64,000 bases of DNA from Gammaproteobacteria bacterium. Lineage in GTDB: Bacteria; Pseudomonadota; Gammaproteobacteria; Burkholderiales; Nitrosomonadaceae. Under the pieces are notes generated by a model. The model had not been told where the DNA came from. It did not search any database and worked only from the letters and a program-made list of their open reading frames with translations. Position numbers and translations under genes: made by a program. Below, piece after piece: positions 1-9,411 of this stretch; the first letter of the stretch is position 1; every line of letters begins with the position of its first letter. The stretch covers positions 28,007 through 92,006 of the forward strand of contig JAUIIB010000007.1 of NCBI GenBank assembly GCA_030431985.1, given 5' to 3'.

Positions 1-287
1 GGATGAATACGTACACTACGTTCCAACGGTTTAAATGCCCAAGGCAATCCCCGGACATTAGCATCAAACTCAATCGTTACCCAGCGTTCCGTATCAACCT
101 CAACTTTTTCTTGAACCAGTGTATCCGGTTGCAGCAAATTATTGATGCCAGCGACTTCACAAAACTTTTCATAAAATGGCACCATGGCATAACCAAAAAC
201 AAACATTACGACGGAGAAAATTAACAGCTTCTTCATCACCGTCAGGTTGTTATTAATTTTGCGCTTATTGTCCACTTTTTCTTTCAC
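1..287 (-). CDS. ctaG: Cytochrome c oxidase assembly protein CtaG/Cox11 (partial)
   Basis: Copper chaperone that delivers Cu to the CuB site of subunit I of aa3-type oxidases. Only the N-terminal part is present; the gene runs off the left edge. Visible are a short basic cytoplasmic start, one membrane helix (MKKLLIFSVVMFVFGYAMVP) and the family pattern VPFYEKFCEVAGINN that follows the helix in Cox11. The start is uncertain: I chose the GTG at 287, which gives the usual charged N-tail before the helix; the ATG at 236 begins inside the helix region and has no ribosome binding site. It lies downstream of coxB-coxA on the same strand, the usual place for this gene. Confidence 0.85.
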   Translation of the reverse strand, partial: MKEKVDNKRKINNNLTVMKKLLIFSVVMFVFGYAMVPFYEKFCEVAGINNLLQPDTLVQEKVEVDTERWVTIEFDANVRGLPWAFKPLERSVRIH

Positions 288-389
288 CAGCTCACAACTT
301 ACTGCAACCAACGATTAACAGATTTATTTACGTTTTTTTTCAAAAACTGTTATCCACTATCGCGATGCAATCATTTATTTATCAAATGC

Positions 390-491
390 CTATTTATAAA
401 AGAAAACACCGATATAAATAACGATTACCAATAACAACAGCGACAATGCCGTTCTCAATTTCTTACGCTTTAAATCTGTTTCATCTGACAT
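390..491 (-). CDS. Small single-helix cytochrome oxidase assembly peptide (33 aa)
   Basis: A 33-codon reading frame between coxA and ctaG on the same strand. The product begins MSDETDLKRKKLRTALS and continues as one hydrophobic helix ending in FYK. A charged, Lys/Arg-rich head followed by one membrane span, at exactly this place in the operon, is what is annotated in other betaproteobacteria as 'cytochrome oxidase small assembly protein'. It starts 18 bases after the coxA stop; a GGGATTC stretch precedes the ATG, which is only a weak Shine-Dalgarno match. Assignment rests on size, topology and position, not on a catalytic motif. Confidence 0.6.
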   Translation of the reverse strand: MSDETDLKRKKLRTALSLLLLVIVIYIGVFFYK

Positions 492-508
492 ATGAATCCC
501 TTTGGTCA

Positions 509-2095
509 TTATTTAACAACAGGTGGATTCTCGAAGCTATGGTACGGTGCCGGAGTTGGCAAATGCGTCCATTCCAGCGTCGTTGCACCATCCCATGGTT
601 TTTCAGGTGCTTTTTCCTTGCTGCGAATACACTTGATAACAATATAAACAAACAATAATTGGGTTGTTCCAAATCCGAACGCACCAATACTTGAAATCAT
701 ATTGAAATCGGCAAACTGCAATGCATAATCTGGAATTCTACGCGGCATACCGGCCAGACCAAGGAAATGCTGAACAAAGAATGTCAGGTTGAAGAAAATC
801 ATGGACAACCAGAAATGCAATTTACCCAGTTTTTCATCGTACATATGCCCTGTCCATTTCGGCAACCAATAATAAACACCGCCAAATAACGAGAACAATG
901 CACCAGACACCAGCACATAATGGAAATGCGCAATAACATAATAGGTATCTTGCACTTGAATATCGATTGGTACGATCGCACAAATCACGCCACTAAACCC
1001 ACCGATCACAAACAGGAAAATAAATCCTATTGCAAACAGCATAGGCGTTTCAAAAGTCATCGCACCTTTCCACATTGTCGCAGTCCAGTTGAATACCTTA
1101 ACGCCAGTCGGCACAGCGATCAACATCGTTGCGTACATAAAGAATAACTGCCCTACAGCCGGCATACCCGCTGTAAACATATGATGCGCCCAAACGATAC
1201 ATGACAAAATTGCAATCGATGCTGTCGCGTATACCATTGAAGAGTAACCAAAAAGCGGTTTACGAGAGAATGTCGGGATGATTTCAGACACAATACCGAA
1301 TGCCGGTAAAATCATGATATAAACTTCCGGATGACCGAAGAACCAGAAAATATGCTGGAACATGACAGGGTCACCACCACCTGCAGCATTAAAGAAGCTG
1401 GTACCAAAATGACGGTCTGTCAGTAACATGGTTACTACTCCTGCCAAAACAGGCATCACCAAAACCAGTAGATACGCGGTAATCAACCAAGTCCACACAA
1501 ATAATGGCATTTTCATCAGCGTCATACCCGGTGCACGCATGTTCAGGATGGTTGTAATGATATTAATTGAGCCCATGATCGAAGAAGCGCCCAAAATATG
1601 TATCGCAAAAATCATCATATCGACGCCCAACCCGCCTTGTGTAGAAAGAGGCGGATAAAACGTCCAGCCACCGGCCGCTGCGCCACCCGGCACAAAAAAT
1701 GATGTGACAAGTAGCAGTGCTGCAGGAATCAACAACCAGAAACTCCAGTTATTCATCCGCGCAAAGGCCATATCAGGCGCACCAACCATCAAAGGCACCT
1801 GCCAGTTCGCAAAACCCACAAACGCCGGCATAATGGCACCGAATACCATGATTAGACCGTGTAATGTAGTAAATGAATTAAATAATTCTGGCTCGAGAAT
1901 TTGAATACCGGGCTGGAATAACTCCGCACGAATACCCAAAGCCAGAAAACCGCCCGTGAAGAACATCGTCAGACTGAACCACAGGTACATACTACCAATG
2001 TCTTTGTGATTGGTCGTTGTTACCCAGCGCATGATCCCCGTTGGGTGATGATCGCCATGACCGTGATCATGCACGTCTCCATGTACTGCTGCCAT
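509..2095 (-). CDS. coxA: Cytochrome c oxidase subunit I, aa3 type
   Basis: Catalytic subunit of a type A haem-copper oxidase: reduces O2 to water and pumps protons across the inner membrane. The 528-residue length is normal. Haem and CuB ligands are visible: H79 (TLHG), the HPEVY motif at 255-259 with the Tyr cross-linked to CuB His and the D-channel Glu, HH at 304-305, and H390/H392 in AHFHYV. D108 in APDMAF is the D-channel entrance. The N-terminal 17 residues are rich in histidine, an unusual but known extension. A strong AGGAG lies 7 bases before the ATG. It follows coxB by 13 bases, so they are co-transcribed; no subunit III gene is seen before the window edge. Confidence 0.97.
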   Translation of the reverse strand: MAAVHGDVHDHGHGDHHPTGIMRWVTTTNHKDIGSMYLWFSLTMFFTGGFLALGIRAELFQPGIQILEPELFNSFTTLHGLIMVFGAIMPAFVGFANWQVPLMVGAPDMAFARMNNWSFWLLIPAALLLVTSFFVPGGAAAGGWTFYPPLSTQGGLGVDMMIFAIHILGASSIMGSINIITTILNMRAPGMTLMKMPLFVWTWLITAYLLVLVMPVLAGVVTMLLTDRHFGTSFFNAAGGGDPVMFQHIFWFFGHPEVYIMILPAFGIVSEIIPTFSRKPLFGYSSMVYATASIAILSCIVWAHHMFTAGMPAVGQLFFMYATMLIAVPTGVKVFNWTATMWKGAMTFETPMLFAIGFIFLFVIGGFSGVICAIVPIDIQVQDTYYVIAHFHYVLVSGALFSLFGGVYYWLPKWTGHMYDEKLGKLHFWLSMIFFNLTFFVQHFLGLAGMPRRIPDYALQFADFNMISSIGAFGFGTTQLLFVYIVIKCIRSKEKAPEKPWDGATTLEWTHLPTPAPYHSFENPPVVK

Positions 2096-2108
2096 AAGTT
2101 ATCTCCTC

Positions 2109-2969
2109 TTAATTATTTTCCGAATCTTGTTCTGCGGCTTCGACTGCTTCAGTCTCTGCAACTGCCAAGTTTACCGAATCTTTCATGCTTGCCAGTTTTT
2201 CGGCAGCCCATTCTGAGTAGGCATCTTCATCCAGCACTTCCACCACAATAGGCATGTAACCGTGATCTTTACCACACAGTTCGGCACACTGTCCGCGGTA
2301 AATACCCGGTTTGTCGGCTGTAAACCAGGAATCACGAATGAAACCAGGGACCGCATCTTGTTTGACACCTAATGCAGGTACCCACCATGCATGTATCACA
2401 TCATTTGCCGTTAAAATGACGCGTACTTTTTTGCCGACCGGAACAACGACATGATTGTCCACTTCTAAAAGATAATTCTCGCCTTTAGGCTCACGACCGT
2501 CCAATTGTGCTTTTGGCGTAGACAATTTACTGTAAAAACTGATGCCTTCACCTTCACCTTGAAGATAATCGTAGCCCCACATCCACTGATAGCCGGTTGC
2601 TTTAATTGTCATATCCGGGCTGGATGTATCCTTCATCTCAATGACCGTTTTCGTTGCAGGCAACGCCATCGCTACAAGAATAATTATTGGAATAACCGTC
2701 CAGATAATTTCTACAGTTGTACTGTGATGAAAATTGGCCGCTTTGTGACCCACTGATTTGCGGTGTTTCAAGATGGAATAAAACATGACGCCGAATACGG
2801 CAATGAATATCGCCAAACAAATCCACATTAGCATGATATGTTGATCGTAAACATCTTTCGCAATCACACTTTGTGGTTCTTGAAAGTTGTATTTAGACCC
2901 TATCGCCATGCTTGAATACAAAGCAAGCGCGGCAACTCCCACTCGGGCTACTACTGATTTACTTCTCAT
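2109..2969 (-). CDS. coxB: Cytochrome c oxidase subunit II, CuA-containing
   Basis: Electron entry subunit; takes electrons from cytochrome c at the binuclear CuA centre and passes them to subunit I. After a signal-like N-terminus (to about residue 24) there are two membrane helices (about 44-66 and 88-105) and a periplasmic cupredoxin domain. CuA ligands are all present: H193, C228, E230, C232, H236 and M239 (CAELCGKDHGYM). There is no fused cytochrome c domain; the C-terminal 30 residues are acidic. GGGGGAAAT precedes the ATG. First gene of the cox operon in this window. Confidence 0.96.
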   Translation of the reverse strand: MRSKSVVARVGVAALALYSSMAIGSKYNFQEPQSVIAKDVYDQHIMLMWICLAIFIAVFGVMFYSILKHRKSVGHKAANFHHSTTVEIIWTVIPIIILVAMALPATKTVIEMKDTSSPDMTIKATGYQWMWGYDYLQGEGEGISFYSKLSTPKAQLDGREPKGENYLLEVDNHVVVPVGKKVRVILTANDVIHAWWVPALGVKQDAVPGFIRDSWFTADKPGIYRGQCAELCGKDHGYMPIVVEVLDEDAYSEWAAEKLASMKDSVNLAVAETEAVEAAEQDSENN

Positions 2970-3680
2970 ATTTCCCCCACATGATTATTACTAATTGTTG
3001 ATTTCAGGCACACAGCGCGGCTGCTTTTACACATTCACCTGAATCTTCCGAACTTTTGCTCAGCCAGCGTGCGGAAACCATACACCAACGTGTTATCTTG
3101 AATAAAATAACGCTCTGATCTACGTCAATTACTTCTGTTCTTTGGCCGAATTTTTTGTTATCCGCAACTTAGATTTTCTGTGTCAAAGATAACCCTTTTA
3201 TATGCTACTAAAGCGAGCCGAAATTTTAGCACGCCACTTTACCCATAACAAGGGAAAATCATGATTTTTATAGCAATATTCCCCTGTTTATAAAATGGTA
3301 TTGTCTATTTTGGACCGCAAAAATACCCTACTTAAAACTCAAAAATACACCTTATTTTTTTACAATTTTTTTCAGTTTCGCCGAATTATATCTTCACAAA
3401 AAAAATTTATCTTGATAAAGCACAACAATTTACCAAAAAAATTCAATACCCCTTTACTGGAAAGAGAAATATTTTCCTTCGATAAAATTACAATAAAAGA
3501 AACAATTTTTAGAAATATGACTTAGCGTATACTTTGCATGTAAATTTCTAATTGAAATTTAACAGTCAATTTTCTCGGTCTGTTGCCGACATATTGATTT
3601 GATAGTCTGAGCAGGTAGCGGTCCATGCTATTACGACATCCAATGATCCGGACAATATTGTCCATAGAGGAGAACCCAAA
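2970..3680. other. Long AT-rich intergenic region between coxB and the DUF882 gene
   Basis: About 710 bases between divergent genes. It holds an FNR/CRP-like dyad at 3115-3128 and a very AT-rich central part (about 3240-3520) with long A and T runs. I find no convincing gene; a possible plus-strand frame at 3295-3525 has the composition of translated AT-rich noise. GAGGAG immediately before 3681 serves the downstream gene. Confidence 0.5.
3115..3128 (-). promoter_or_regulatory. Candidate FNR/CRP-family binding site upstream of coxB
   Basis: Read on the minus strand the 14 bases are TTGAC-GTAG-ATCAG, matching 8 of the 10 defined positions of the FNR consensus TTGAT-N4-ATCAA. It sits about 146 bases before the coxB start and is oriented with the cox operon. 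An oxygen-responsive regulator would make sense for an oxidase operon, but one site of this degeneracy can occur by chance in AT-rich DNA. Confidence 0.35.
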
Positions 3681-4280
3681 ATGCCGATGCGCTTTTTCCC
3701 TTGTACACATCTTGACTCACCCCGTGTTCGTACAACCCCGGATCAAACCCGTCGCCACTTTCTGAAAACAAGCGCCTGTATATGCGCAATGTTTGCATTA
3801 CCACACAACCAGGCCTATGCGTTTAATGAGAATGAACGAAAACTTGCCTTTCTAAATCTGCATACGGGTGAGCGCATACACACTACTTACTGGGCAGAAG
3901 GAGAATATTTGACAGAAGGTTTATCGGCCATTGAAAACGTTTTGCGCGATCATCGCACAGAAGATAAACACGAGATTGACCGTAATCTGCTGGACATGTT
4001 GCAACTATTAAACTACAAAATGGCCACTCAAAGTGAGTTTCATGTTATCTCCGGATACCGTTCCCCCGCGACTAATGCGCAACTCAACGCACAGAGTAGC
4101 GGCGTCGCCAAAAAAAGTTTTCATATGTATGGTATGGCAATTGATGTGAGACTCCCCGGACGCTCTCTTTCTCAACTGCGTGATGCCGCACTGTCGTTAC
4201 AAGCAGGGGGTGTGGGCTATTACCCTCGATCCGAATTTATTCACATGGACACTGGACATATCAGGCAATGGAATGGCTGA
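3681..4280 (+). CDS. Tat-exported DUF882/YcbK-family peptidase-like protein
   Basis: Periplasmic protein of the DUF882 family (peptidase M15-like fold; family members act on peptidoglycan cross-bridges or are linked to cell-wall turnover). A twin-arginine signal, TRRHFLKTSA at residues 23-32, is followed by a hydrophobic stretch. The M15-type zinc-binding pattern is present: SGYRSPATN (124-132), SFHMYGMAIDV with H148 and D155, and FIHMD with H188. The 199-residue length is typical. GAGGAG lies 10 bases before the ATG. It stands alone, convergent with priA. Substrate is inferred from the fold only. Confidence 0.85.
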   Translation: MPMRFFPCTHLDSPRVRTTPDQTRRHFLKTSACICAMFALPHNQAYAFNENERKLAFLNLHTGERIHTTYWAEGEYLTEGLSAIENVLRDHRTEDKHEIDRNLLDMLQLLNYKMATQSEFHVISGYRSPATNAQLNAQSSGVAKKSFHMYGMAIDVRLPGRSLSQLRDAALSLQAGGVGYYPRSEFIHMDTGHIRQWNG

Positions 4281-4338
4281 ATGTGTTGTGACCAGAAGAT
4301 TAATTAAATCTCCACCAGTCTGTCTCAATATTCATTTT

Positions 4339-6549
4339 TCAAAATTCTACCGGATCGACATCGAGCGCCCAACGCACTTTATGCGCAGTCAAAGTGTTCA
4401 GCTGCACGCACCACTGAGTCAGGAATAATTGCATCGCCTTGCGGGAACGCGACTGCACGAGCAGATGCGCACGTTCCATACCTTTCAGGCGCACCATGTG
4501 CGCAGGTACGGGGTCAAAGATTTCCACATTCTCCCGGGATTGCGCCAAATTTCGCGCCGCAGTCAAGAATTCTAATACTTTGGACAAGCTATGCGCTTCA
4601 GCACGTAATAAAGCTTGACAAACATAAGGCGGGAAATCCGCAATTTTTCTTTCCGCCAGAATCGTTTCGGCCAATGCATGATAATCATGCCGACATAGCG
4701 CTTGATAAAACGGATGACCCGGAAATTCAGTTTGAATCAATACACGCCCTGCAATTGATGCCCGCCCAGCCCGGCCTGCGACTTGCATAAGTTGTGTAAA
4801 CAAACGCTCGCCCGCCCTGAAATCAGTGCTATATAGTGACATATCCGAGCCAAGGATACCTACCAATGCCAGATTCGGAAAATCGTGCCCCTTTGCCAGC
4901 AATTGTGTTCCAATCAGAATATCCACTTCATGTCGATGAATTGCATCCAAAATGGATTGCCAGGCATGCTTGCGACGTATACTGTCACGATCAACCCGCA
5001 GAATACGCGCTGCTGGAAACTGCTGCGTTAATGCTTCTTCAATCCGTTGCGTACCGCGACCAAACGGCATCATATCCAGATTGCCACATTGTGGGCATGC
5101 ATTGGGAATCGACTCCCGGCAACCACAATAATGGCAGGATAGCTGCTTATCCTGTAAATGAACAACCAAACGACTGGAACAACGCTGACAGACAGCCGCC
5201 CAACCACAAGATGGGCAAAACAACACTGGCGCATATCCACGCCGATTAATAAAAATTAAACTTTGCTGTCGACGGGATAAACTTTCAGTTATCGCGTCAA
5301 TGAGCGGACGGGATAAACCGTTGGCAGGTTTATCGCTTTTCATATCAATACATTCGACATGAGGCAGCACCGCATTCTTGACTGCCCGCTGACGAAGCTG
5401 CAAATACCGATAACGGCCACTGGAAACATTGTAATAGGTTTCCAGCGAGGGTGTCGCCGATCCGAGCACTACCGGAATCCCCTTTTGTTTGGCACGATAT
5501 ACAGCCAGATCGCGTGCAGAATAACGTAATCCGTCCTGCTGCTTGAAAGAACTATCCTGTTCCTCGTCGACCACTATCAATCCCAGTTTGGGCAGCGGGG
5601 TAAACATCGCAAGCCGCGTGCCAAGAATAATTTGGGCATCACCTCGCTGGGCTTGCAACCAGCCTGACAATCGCTCGGTATCATTAAGGCCGCTGTGTAA
5701 GCTCACTATCCGTGCGACTGTAAAACGCTTGCGAAAAACCGCCTCAAGCTGCGGCGTCAAATTAATTTCTGGAATCAATACTAAAGCCTGGGCACCCTCT
5801 GCCAGTACCTGCGCTATCAACCGCAAATAGATTTCAGTTTTACCGCTGCCCGTAATACCATGCAAAACCCAGCAATTGTAACAATTGAATTGCTCAAGAA
5901 TCGTGTCCAGCGCAACCGACTGTTCGGACGTCAATGCCGGAATCTCAGGTTCTTCCCGCGTACCCTCCGCCACAGAAACAGTTTTCACCCACCCTTCATC
6001 CAACCACTTATCTAAGATGCCGACGGCACGTGGCGAAATCTGCCTGGCATCCTGTATGGCCAATGACGGCTCGTCCCTGAGCTGAGTCAACAAACGATGC
6101 ATGACTGTATTACGCGCTGGAATTTTCGAAACATCCACATGCCTGCCAGTTTCAGTCAATACGAAATGTGCATGACTTTTCATTTTCAAGTTAACCGGTT
6201 GATTACTGCGCAATTTAGCCGGTAAGCTATTGGTGACGACCAAACCCAGCGGATGGTGATAGTATTCAGCGCAAAAAGCAAATAAATCCAGCAACTCTTT
6301 TGATAAAGGCGGAGTCTCTCTGAATATATGAATTGCCGACTTCAGTTTCGCCAACGGAACATCAGTGCTTGAACATACGCCCATAATGATACCGGCCACC
6401 TTCTTTCTGCCGAATGGCACACATACCCTTAGACCAACGTCATTCCGGCTGGCATCATCAAAAACATAATCAAATAGCGTATCGAGAGGAATATTAAGTG
6501 CGACACGCAAAATTGGCATTTTAAAAGAAAATAGGCTGTGCCGAATCAC
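4339..6549 (-). CDS. priA: Primosomal protein N' (replication restart helicase PriA)
   Basis: Superfamily 2 DNA helicase that recognises stalled forks and reloads the replisome. An N-terminal DNA-binding domain (about 11-110) precedes the helicase core: Walker A GITGSGKTE at 231-239, VVDEEQD at 326-332, then an eight-cysteine zinc region (CPSCG, CQRC, CHYC, CPQC pairs) and the late motifs LIGTQLLAKGHDFPN and QVAGRAGR. Length 736 is normal. The listed start is a GTG; the ATG at 6519 (MPILRVAL) fits the family N-terminus better, and neither has a good ribosome binding site. Single gene, convergent with the DUF882 gene. Confidence 0.95.
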   Translation of the reverse strand: MIRHSLFSFKMPILRVALNIPLDTLFDYVFDDASRNDVGLRVCVPFGRKKVAGIIMGVCSSTDVPLAKLKSAIHIFRETPPLSKELLDLFAFCAEYYHHPLGLVVTNSLPAKLRSNQPVNLKMKSHAHFVLTETGRHVDVSKIPARNTVMHRLLTQLRDEPSLAIQDARQISPRAVGILDKWLDEGWVKTVSVAEGTREEPEIPALTSEQSVALDTILEQFNCYNCWVLHGITGSGKTEIYLRLIAQVLAEGAQALVLIPEINLTPQLEAVFRKRFTVARIVSLHSGLNDTERLSGWLQAQRGDAQIILGTRLAMFTPLPKLGLIVVDEEQDSSFKQQDGLRYSARDLAVYRAKQKGIPVVLGSATPSLETYYNVSSGRYRYLQLRQRAVKNAVLPHVECIDMKSDKPANGLSRPLIDAITESLSRRQQSLIFINRRGYAPVLFCPSCGWAAVCQRCSSRLVVHLQDKQLSCHYCGCRESIPNACPQCGNLDMMPFGRGTQRIEEALTQQFPAARILRVDRDSIRRKHAWQSILDAIHRHEVDILIGTQLLAKGHDFPNLALVGILGSDMSLYSTDFRAGERLFTQLMQVAGRAGRASIAGRVLIQTEFPGHPFYQALCRHDYHALAETILAERKIADFPPYVCQALLRAEAHSLSKVLEFLTAARNLAQSRENVEIFDPVPAHMVRLKGMERAHLLVQSRSRKAMQLFLTQWCVQLNTLTAHKVRWALDVDPVEF

Positions 6550-6617
6550 ATAAGCTGCTGCGACCGATCGTGATTCGGCAATATTTGAATTAGAACAAAT
6601 TCAGAGCATCGTGCCGA

Positions 6618-8030
6618 TCAACCGGAAACGCGGTATACCGTTACAGGCGCCTCACCTTGCATTTCAAGCTCAGCCGTATTGCCGTCTGAACCGATGGTAA
6701 AACGATGCGCGCCGTCATTCTCTGAAAATCCGATACAGCCGTCCGTATTGTAAGTAAAGCTGGAGATTTTCAGTTGATCGCTACCTTGACTGTACTGATA
6801 CGTTGCAAACTCAACTCCCGGTTTGGCACAGTTGGCCTGGTCATCGCTTTCCGGTTCGCCGAGCGGATCAATCGTCATGACACGGTTATTGGGAAAAAAG
6901 ACCATCATCCGGCTTTTGATCGCATCGGCGTCATACGACCAGGCTCCAACTATACCTTGGGGATCGTTATCAATCTTTGAAAAACGAGTTTCCTTTATTT
7001 CTTTCTCGACTACCTCGTTTTCATCGCTGAGTTCAATCGGCTTGGCAATATGAAATAATTCACCGAAAACACTGGTCTGCTCTCTTTCACGCTGCACCGT
7101 TACGATATCAGAATTAATCATATCCAAACCATCGGTACGAACACGTCGTGTTTCACCGGGATTTGACAAGCCTGCTTTCAAATTGGTGTCGACGGTGGTT
7201 TCCCCGGATACTTTAAAACCACGGGTGTCCAGTTCGATCGCTTTGGCAAAGCCATGCTCAACCCCTGCTTGAAAAATTGTCCTGCCGCCACATACTCTAT
7301 TTTCATCACAAGAGTCATCGGGTATAGCCTCGCCTTGCAAATATTCGCCGCTGCCATCAGCAGCCACTCTGAGTACGGATGCAATATCGTCATTAAAATT
7401 GACCCAGATTTGTGTACTCAGTGTAGCGACACCGGATATCATAAAATGTTCGCTTGCTTCCTCTACAGTTTTGGCTGCATGTTCAATTCCTGCTGTATCC
7501 AACAGGTTTTGAAGTTCCGTGGAACTGGCAAACGCTTCCGGTTCGCCGCTCAACTTGATCGAACGATCCACGGCCTCGGCCGCCTCTTCGGTAATAGTAA
7601 TACCGTTCGACGCGTCACCATCCTCGTCTAACGACTGCAGCAACACCAGTAAATTAAGCAATTTATCGTCACTATCACCGGCAAGATCCAAGGGTGTCAC
7701 AACCGGCCTTCCCTCCACTTTTCCGAGTGTAAGATTGCCGAGTTTGAACTCAACCGTATCACCGTAATTAAAATCAAACTCACCCGCCTCATCGGTCACA
7801 CCTTTTTTGCCGGAAGATGCGCTATAAGTCACACCTGACACCGGGCTATCCATCAAAACACCTGTTGCGGCACCTGTCGGTAGCGAACGTGACGTGGTAG
7901 ATAATTCATCGTCGTCATTACTATCGCCGCCTGGTGTATTACTGTCGCCACAAGCGGTTAATCCAATAGACAAAACCAGGGTAATCAGGAAAGCCCTCGG
8001 ATTCAGGCTGATCTTTTGATTGCATTTCAT
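6618..8030 (-). CDS. Large hypothetical lipoprotein
   Basis: Not recognised beyond its general type. The N-terminus is a lipoprotein signal: basic start, hydrophobic core, lipobox LTAC followed by GDSNTPGG, so it should be lipid-anchored and exported. A linker rich in Asp (DSNDDDELS) precedes a repeat-like beta region beginning GVLMDSPVSGVTYSA, which resembles the small beta-sandwich opening seen in many surface and adhesion-type lipoproteins. The last 120 residues look like a separate beta-rich domain (GAWSYDADAIKS). I chose the ATG at 8030; a TTG immediately upstream is in frame. AGAGAG precedes it. Single gene with no obvious partner. Confidence 0.75.
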   Translation of the reverse strand: MKCNQKISLNPRAFLITLVLSIGLTACGDSNTPGGDSNDDDELSTTSRSLPTGAATGVLMDSPVSGVTYSASSGKKGVTDEAGEFDFNYGDTVEFKLGNLTLGKVEGRPVVTPLDLAGDSDDKLLNLLVLLQSLDEDGDASNGITITEEAAEAVDRSIKLSGEPEAFASSTELQNLLDTAGIEHAAKTVEEASEHFMISGVATLSTQIWVNFNDDIASVLRVAADGSGEYLQGEAIPDDSCDENRVCGGRTIFQAGVEHGFAKAIELDTRGFKVSGETTVDTNLKAGLSNPGETRRVRTDGLDMINSDIVTVQREREQTSVFGELFHIAKPIELSDENEVVEKEIKETRFSKIDNDPQGIVGAWSYDADAIKSRMMVFFPNNRVMTIDPLGEPESDDQANCAKPGVEFATYQYSQGSDQLKISSFTYNTDGCIGFSENDGAHRFTIGSDGNTAELEMQGEAPVTVYRVSG

Positions 8031-8276
8031 CAAGAATTCTCTCTTTTATTTATTGAAATAGTCAACTGAAGGGTTGTTTTACATACAAACCTTTGCATTT
8101 TAATGCGCTGGTAGAAGGATAATGAATTTTTTTATCCACGACCACTATTATCGTCAAGTCTTTTTGCTGCAATTTTGCTTATTATCTTTTGCATTTGATC
8201 ATAAAATTACAGTTTTTCATTTATTTCGGCACACGCGCTTGTGCTACATTTAACGAATTGGGGAAGAACATCTAAA

Positions 8277-9383
8277 ATGCCTGACATGACCGAAATCAAG
8301 CAACTGGCCAAGTCATCAACTCCACTACCTGTAGCGTGGTATTTCGATCCTGAAATACTTGAAGCCGAGAAAAAATTTCTATTTGAAAACGGTCCCGGGT
8401 ATATCGGCCATGAACTCATGGTGCCCGAAATCGGCGATTATTATGTCCTCGAATGGATGCACCGTGCGAAAACACTGATACACCACCATCAGGGCATTGA
8501 TTTGATTTCTAATGTCTGTCGTCACCGGCAGGCACGCATTCTGGCGGGAAAAGGCAATATCAAAAATATCGTCTGCCCGTTACATCGATGGACTTATGCG
8601 TTAGATGGTCAGTTACTTGGCGCACCACATTTTGAACAAAAACCGTGCCTGAACCTGGAAAAAATATCGCTACAAAACTGGAATGGTTTGCTATTCAACG
8701 GCAAACGTTCTGTTGCGAAAGATATGGCTGACTTAAGCATACTCAATCATTTTGATTTCTCCGGTTACCAATTTGACCAAGCGCGCATTGATCACTATAA
8801 CTGTAACTGGAAGACATTTATTGAAGTTTATCTCGAAGACTATCATGTCGATCCATTTCATCCGGGACTGGGTAATTTTGTCAACACATCGGACCTGAAT
8901 TGGGAGTTCGACAACTGCTACAGTGTACAGACGATAGGTGTAAACAATGACTATCAGAAACGGTCCGGCACATCCGTGTATGAAAAATGGCAGAGGCAGA
9001 TTCTGACGCAGTATACGGACAAATCACCTCCTTACGGCGCCATATGGTTACTTTATTATCCCAATATTATGCTCGAATGGTATCCGCACACACTGGTGAT
9101 CAGCACTATCATCCCTACCGGTGTGGAAAGCTGCATTAACGCCGTCGAATTTTACTATCCTGAAGAAATAGCGCTTTTCGAGCGCGAATTTGTCGAAGCT
9201 CAACAAGCCGCCTATGTAGAAACTGCTGCCGAAGATGAAGAAATCTGCATGCGCATGACAGAAGGCCGCCATGCCTTATTCCAGCAATCCATTAACGAAA
9301 CGGGGCCCTATCAAATACCCATGGAGGCAGGAATGGCTCATTTTCATCAGTTTCTTCGACGCAACATAGAATCCGATTTATAA
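8277..9383 (+). CDS. Rieske-type ring-hydroxylating oxygenase, alpha subunit
   Basis: Non-haem iron oxygenase large subunit. The Rieske [2Fe-2S] ligands are C81-x-H83 (CRHRQ) and C100-x2-H103 (CPLHRW), counting from this start. The mononuclear iron site follows as EDYHVDPFHPGL, supplying H190 and H195. Length 368 fits the family. I took the ATG at 8277 (MPDMTEIK) because GGGGAAGA lies upstream; an in-frame GTG at 8241 would add 12 residues. No ferredoxin, reductase or beta subunit is nearby, so it must use a general electron donor. The substrate cannot be told from sequence; relatives act on aromatic rings, quaternary amines or sterols. The EamA transporter gene follows 28 bases later. Confidence 0.88.
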   Translation: MPDMTEIKQLAKSSTPLPVAWYFDPEILEAEKKFLFENGPGYIGHELMVPEIGDYYVLEWMHRAKTLIHHHQGIDLISNVCRHRQARILAGKGNIKNIVCPLHRWTYALDGQLLGAPHFEQKPCLNLEKISLQNWNGLLFNGKRSVAKDMADLSILNHFDFSGYQFDQARIDHYNCNWKTFIEVYLEDYHVDPFHPGLGNFVNTSDLNWEFDNCYSVQTIGVNNDYQKRSGTSVYEKWQRQILTQYTDKSPPYGAIWLLYYPNIMLEWYPHTLVISTIIPTGVESCINAVEFYYPEEIALFEREFVEAQQAAYVETAAEDEEICMRMTEGRHALFQQSINETGPYQIPMEAGMAHFHQFLRRNIESDL

Positions 9384-9411
9384 CTCTTACCAATTCCCGA
9401 TTATTCTCACA

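Noticed and set aside
3295..3525. Plus-strand frame in the coxB upstream region
   Set aside because: Composition is translated poly-A/T sequence, no ribosome binding site, no motif.
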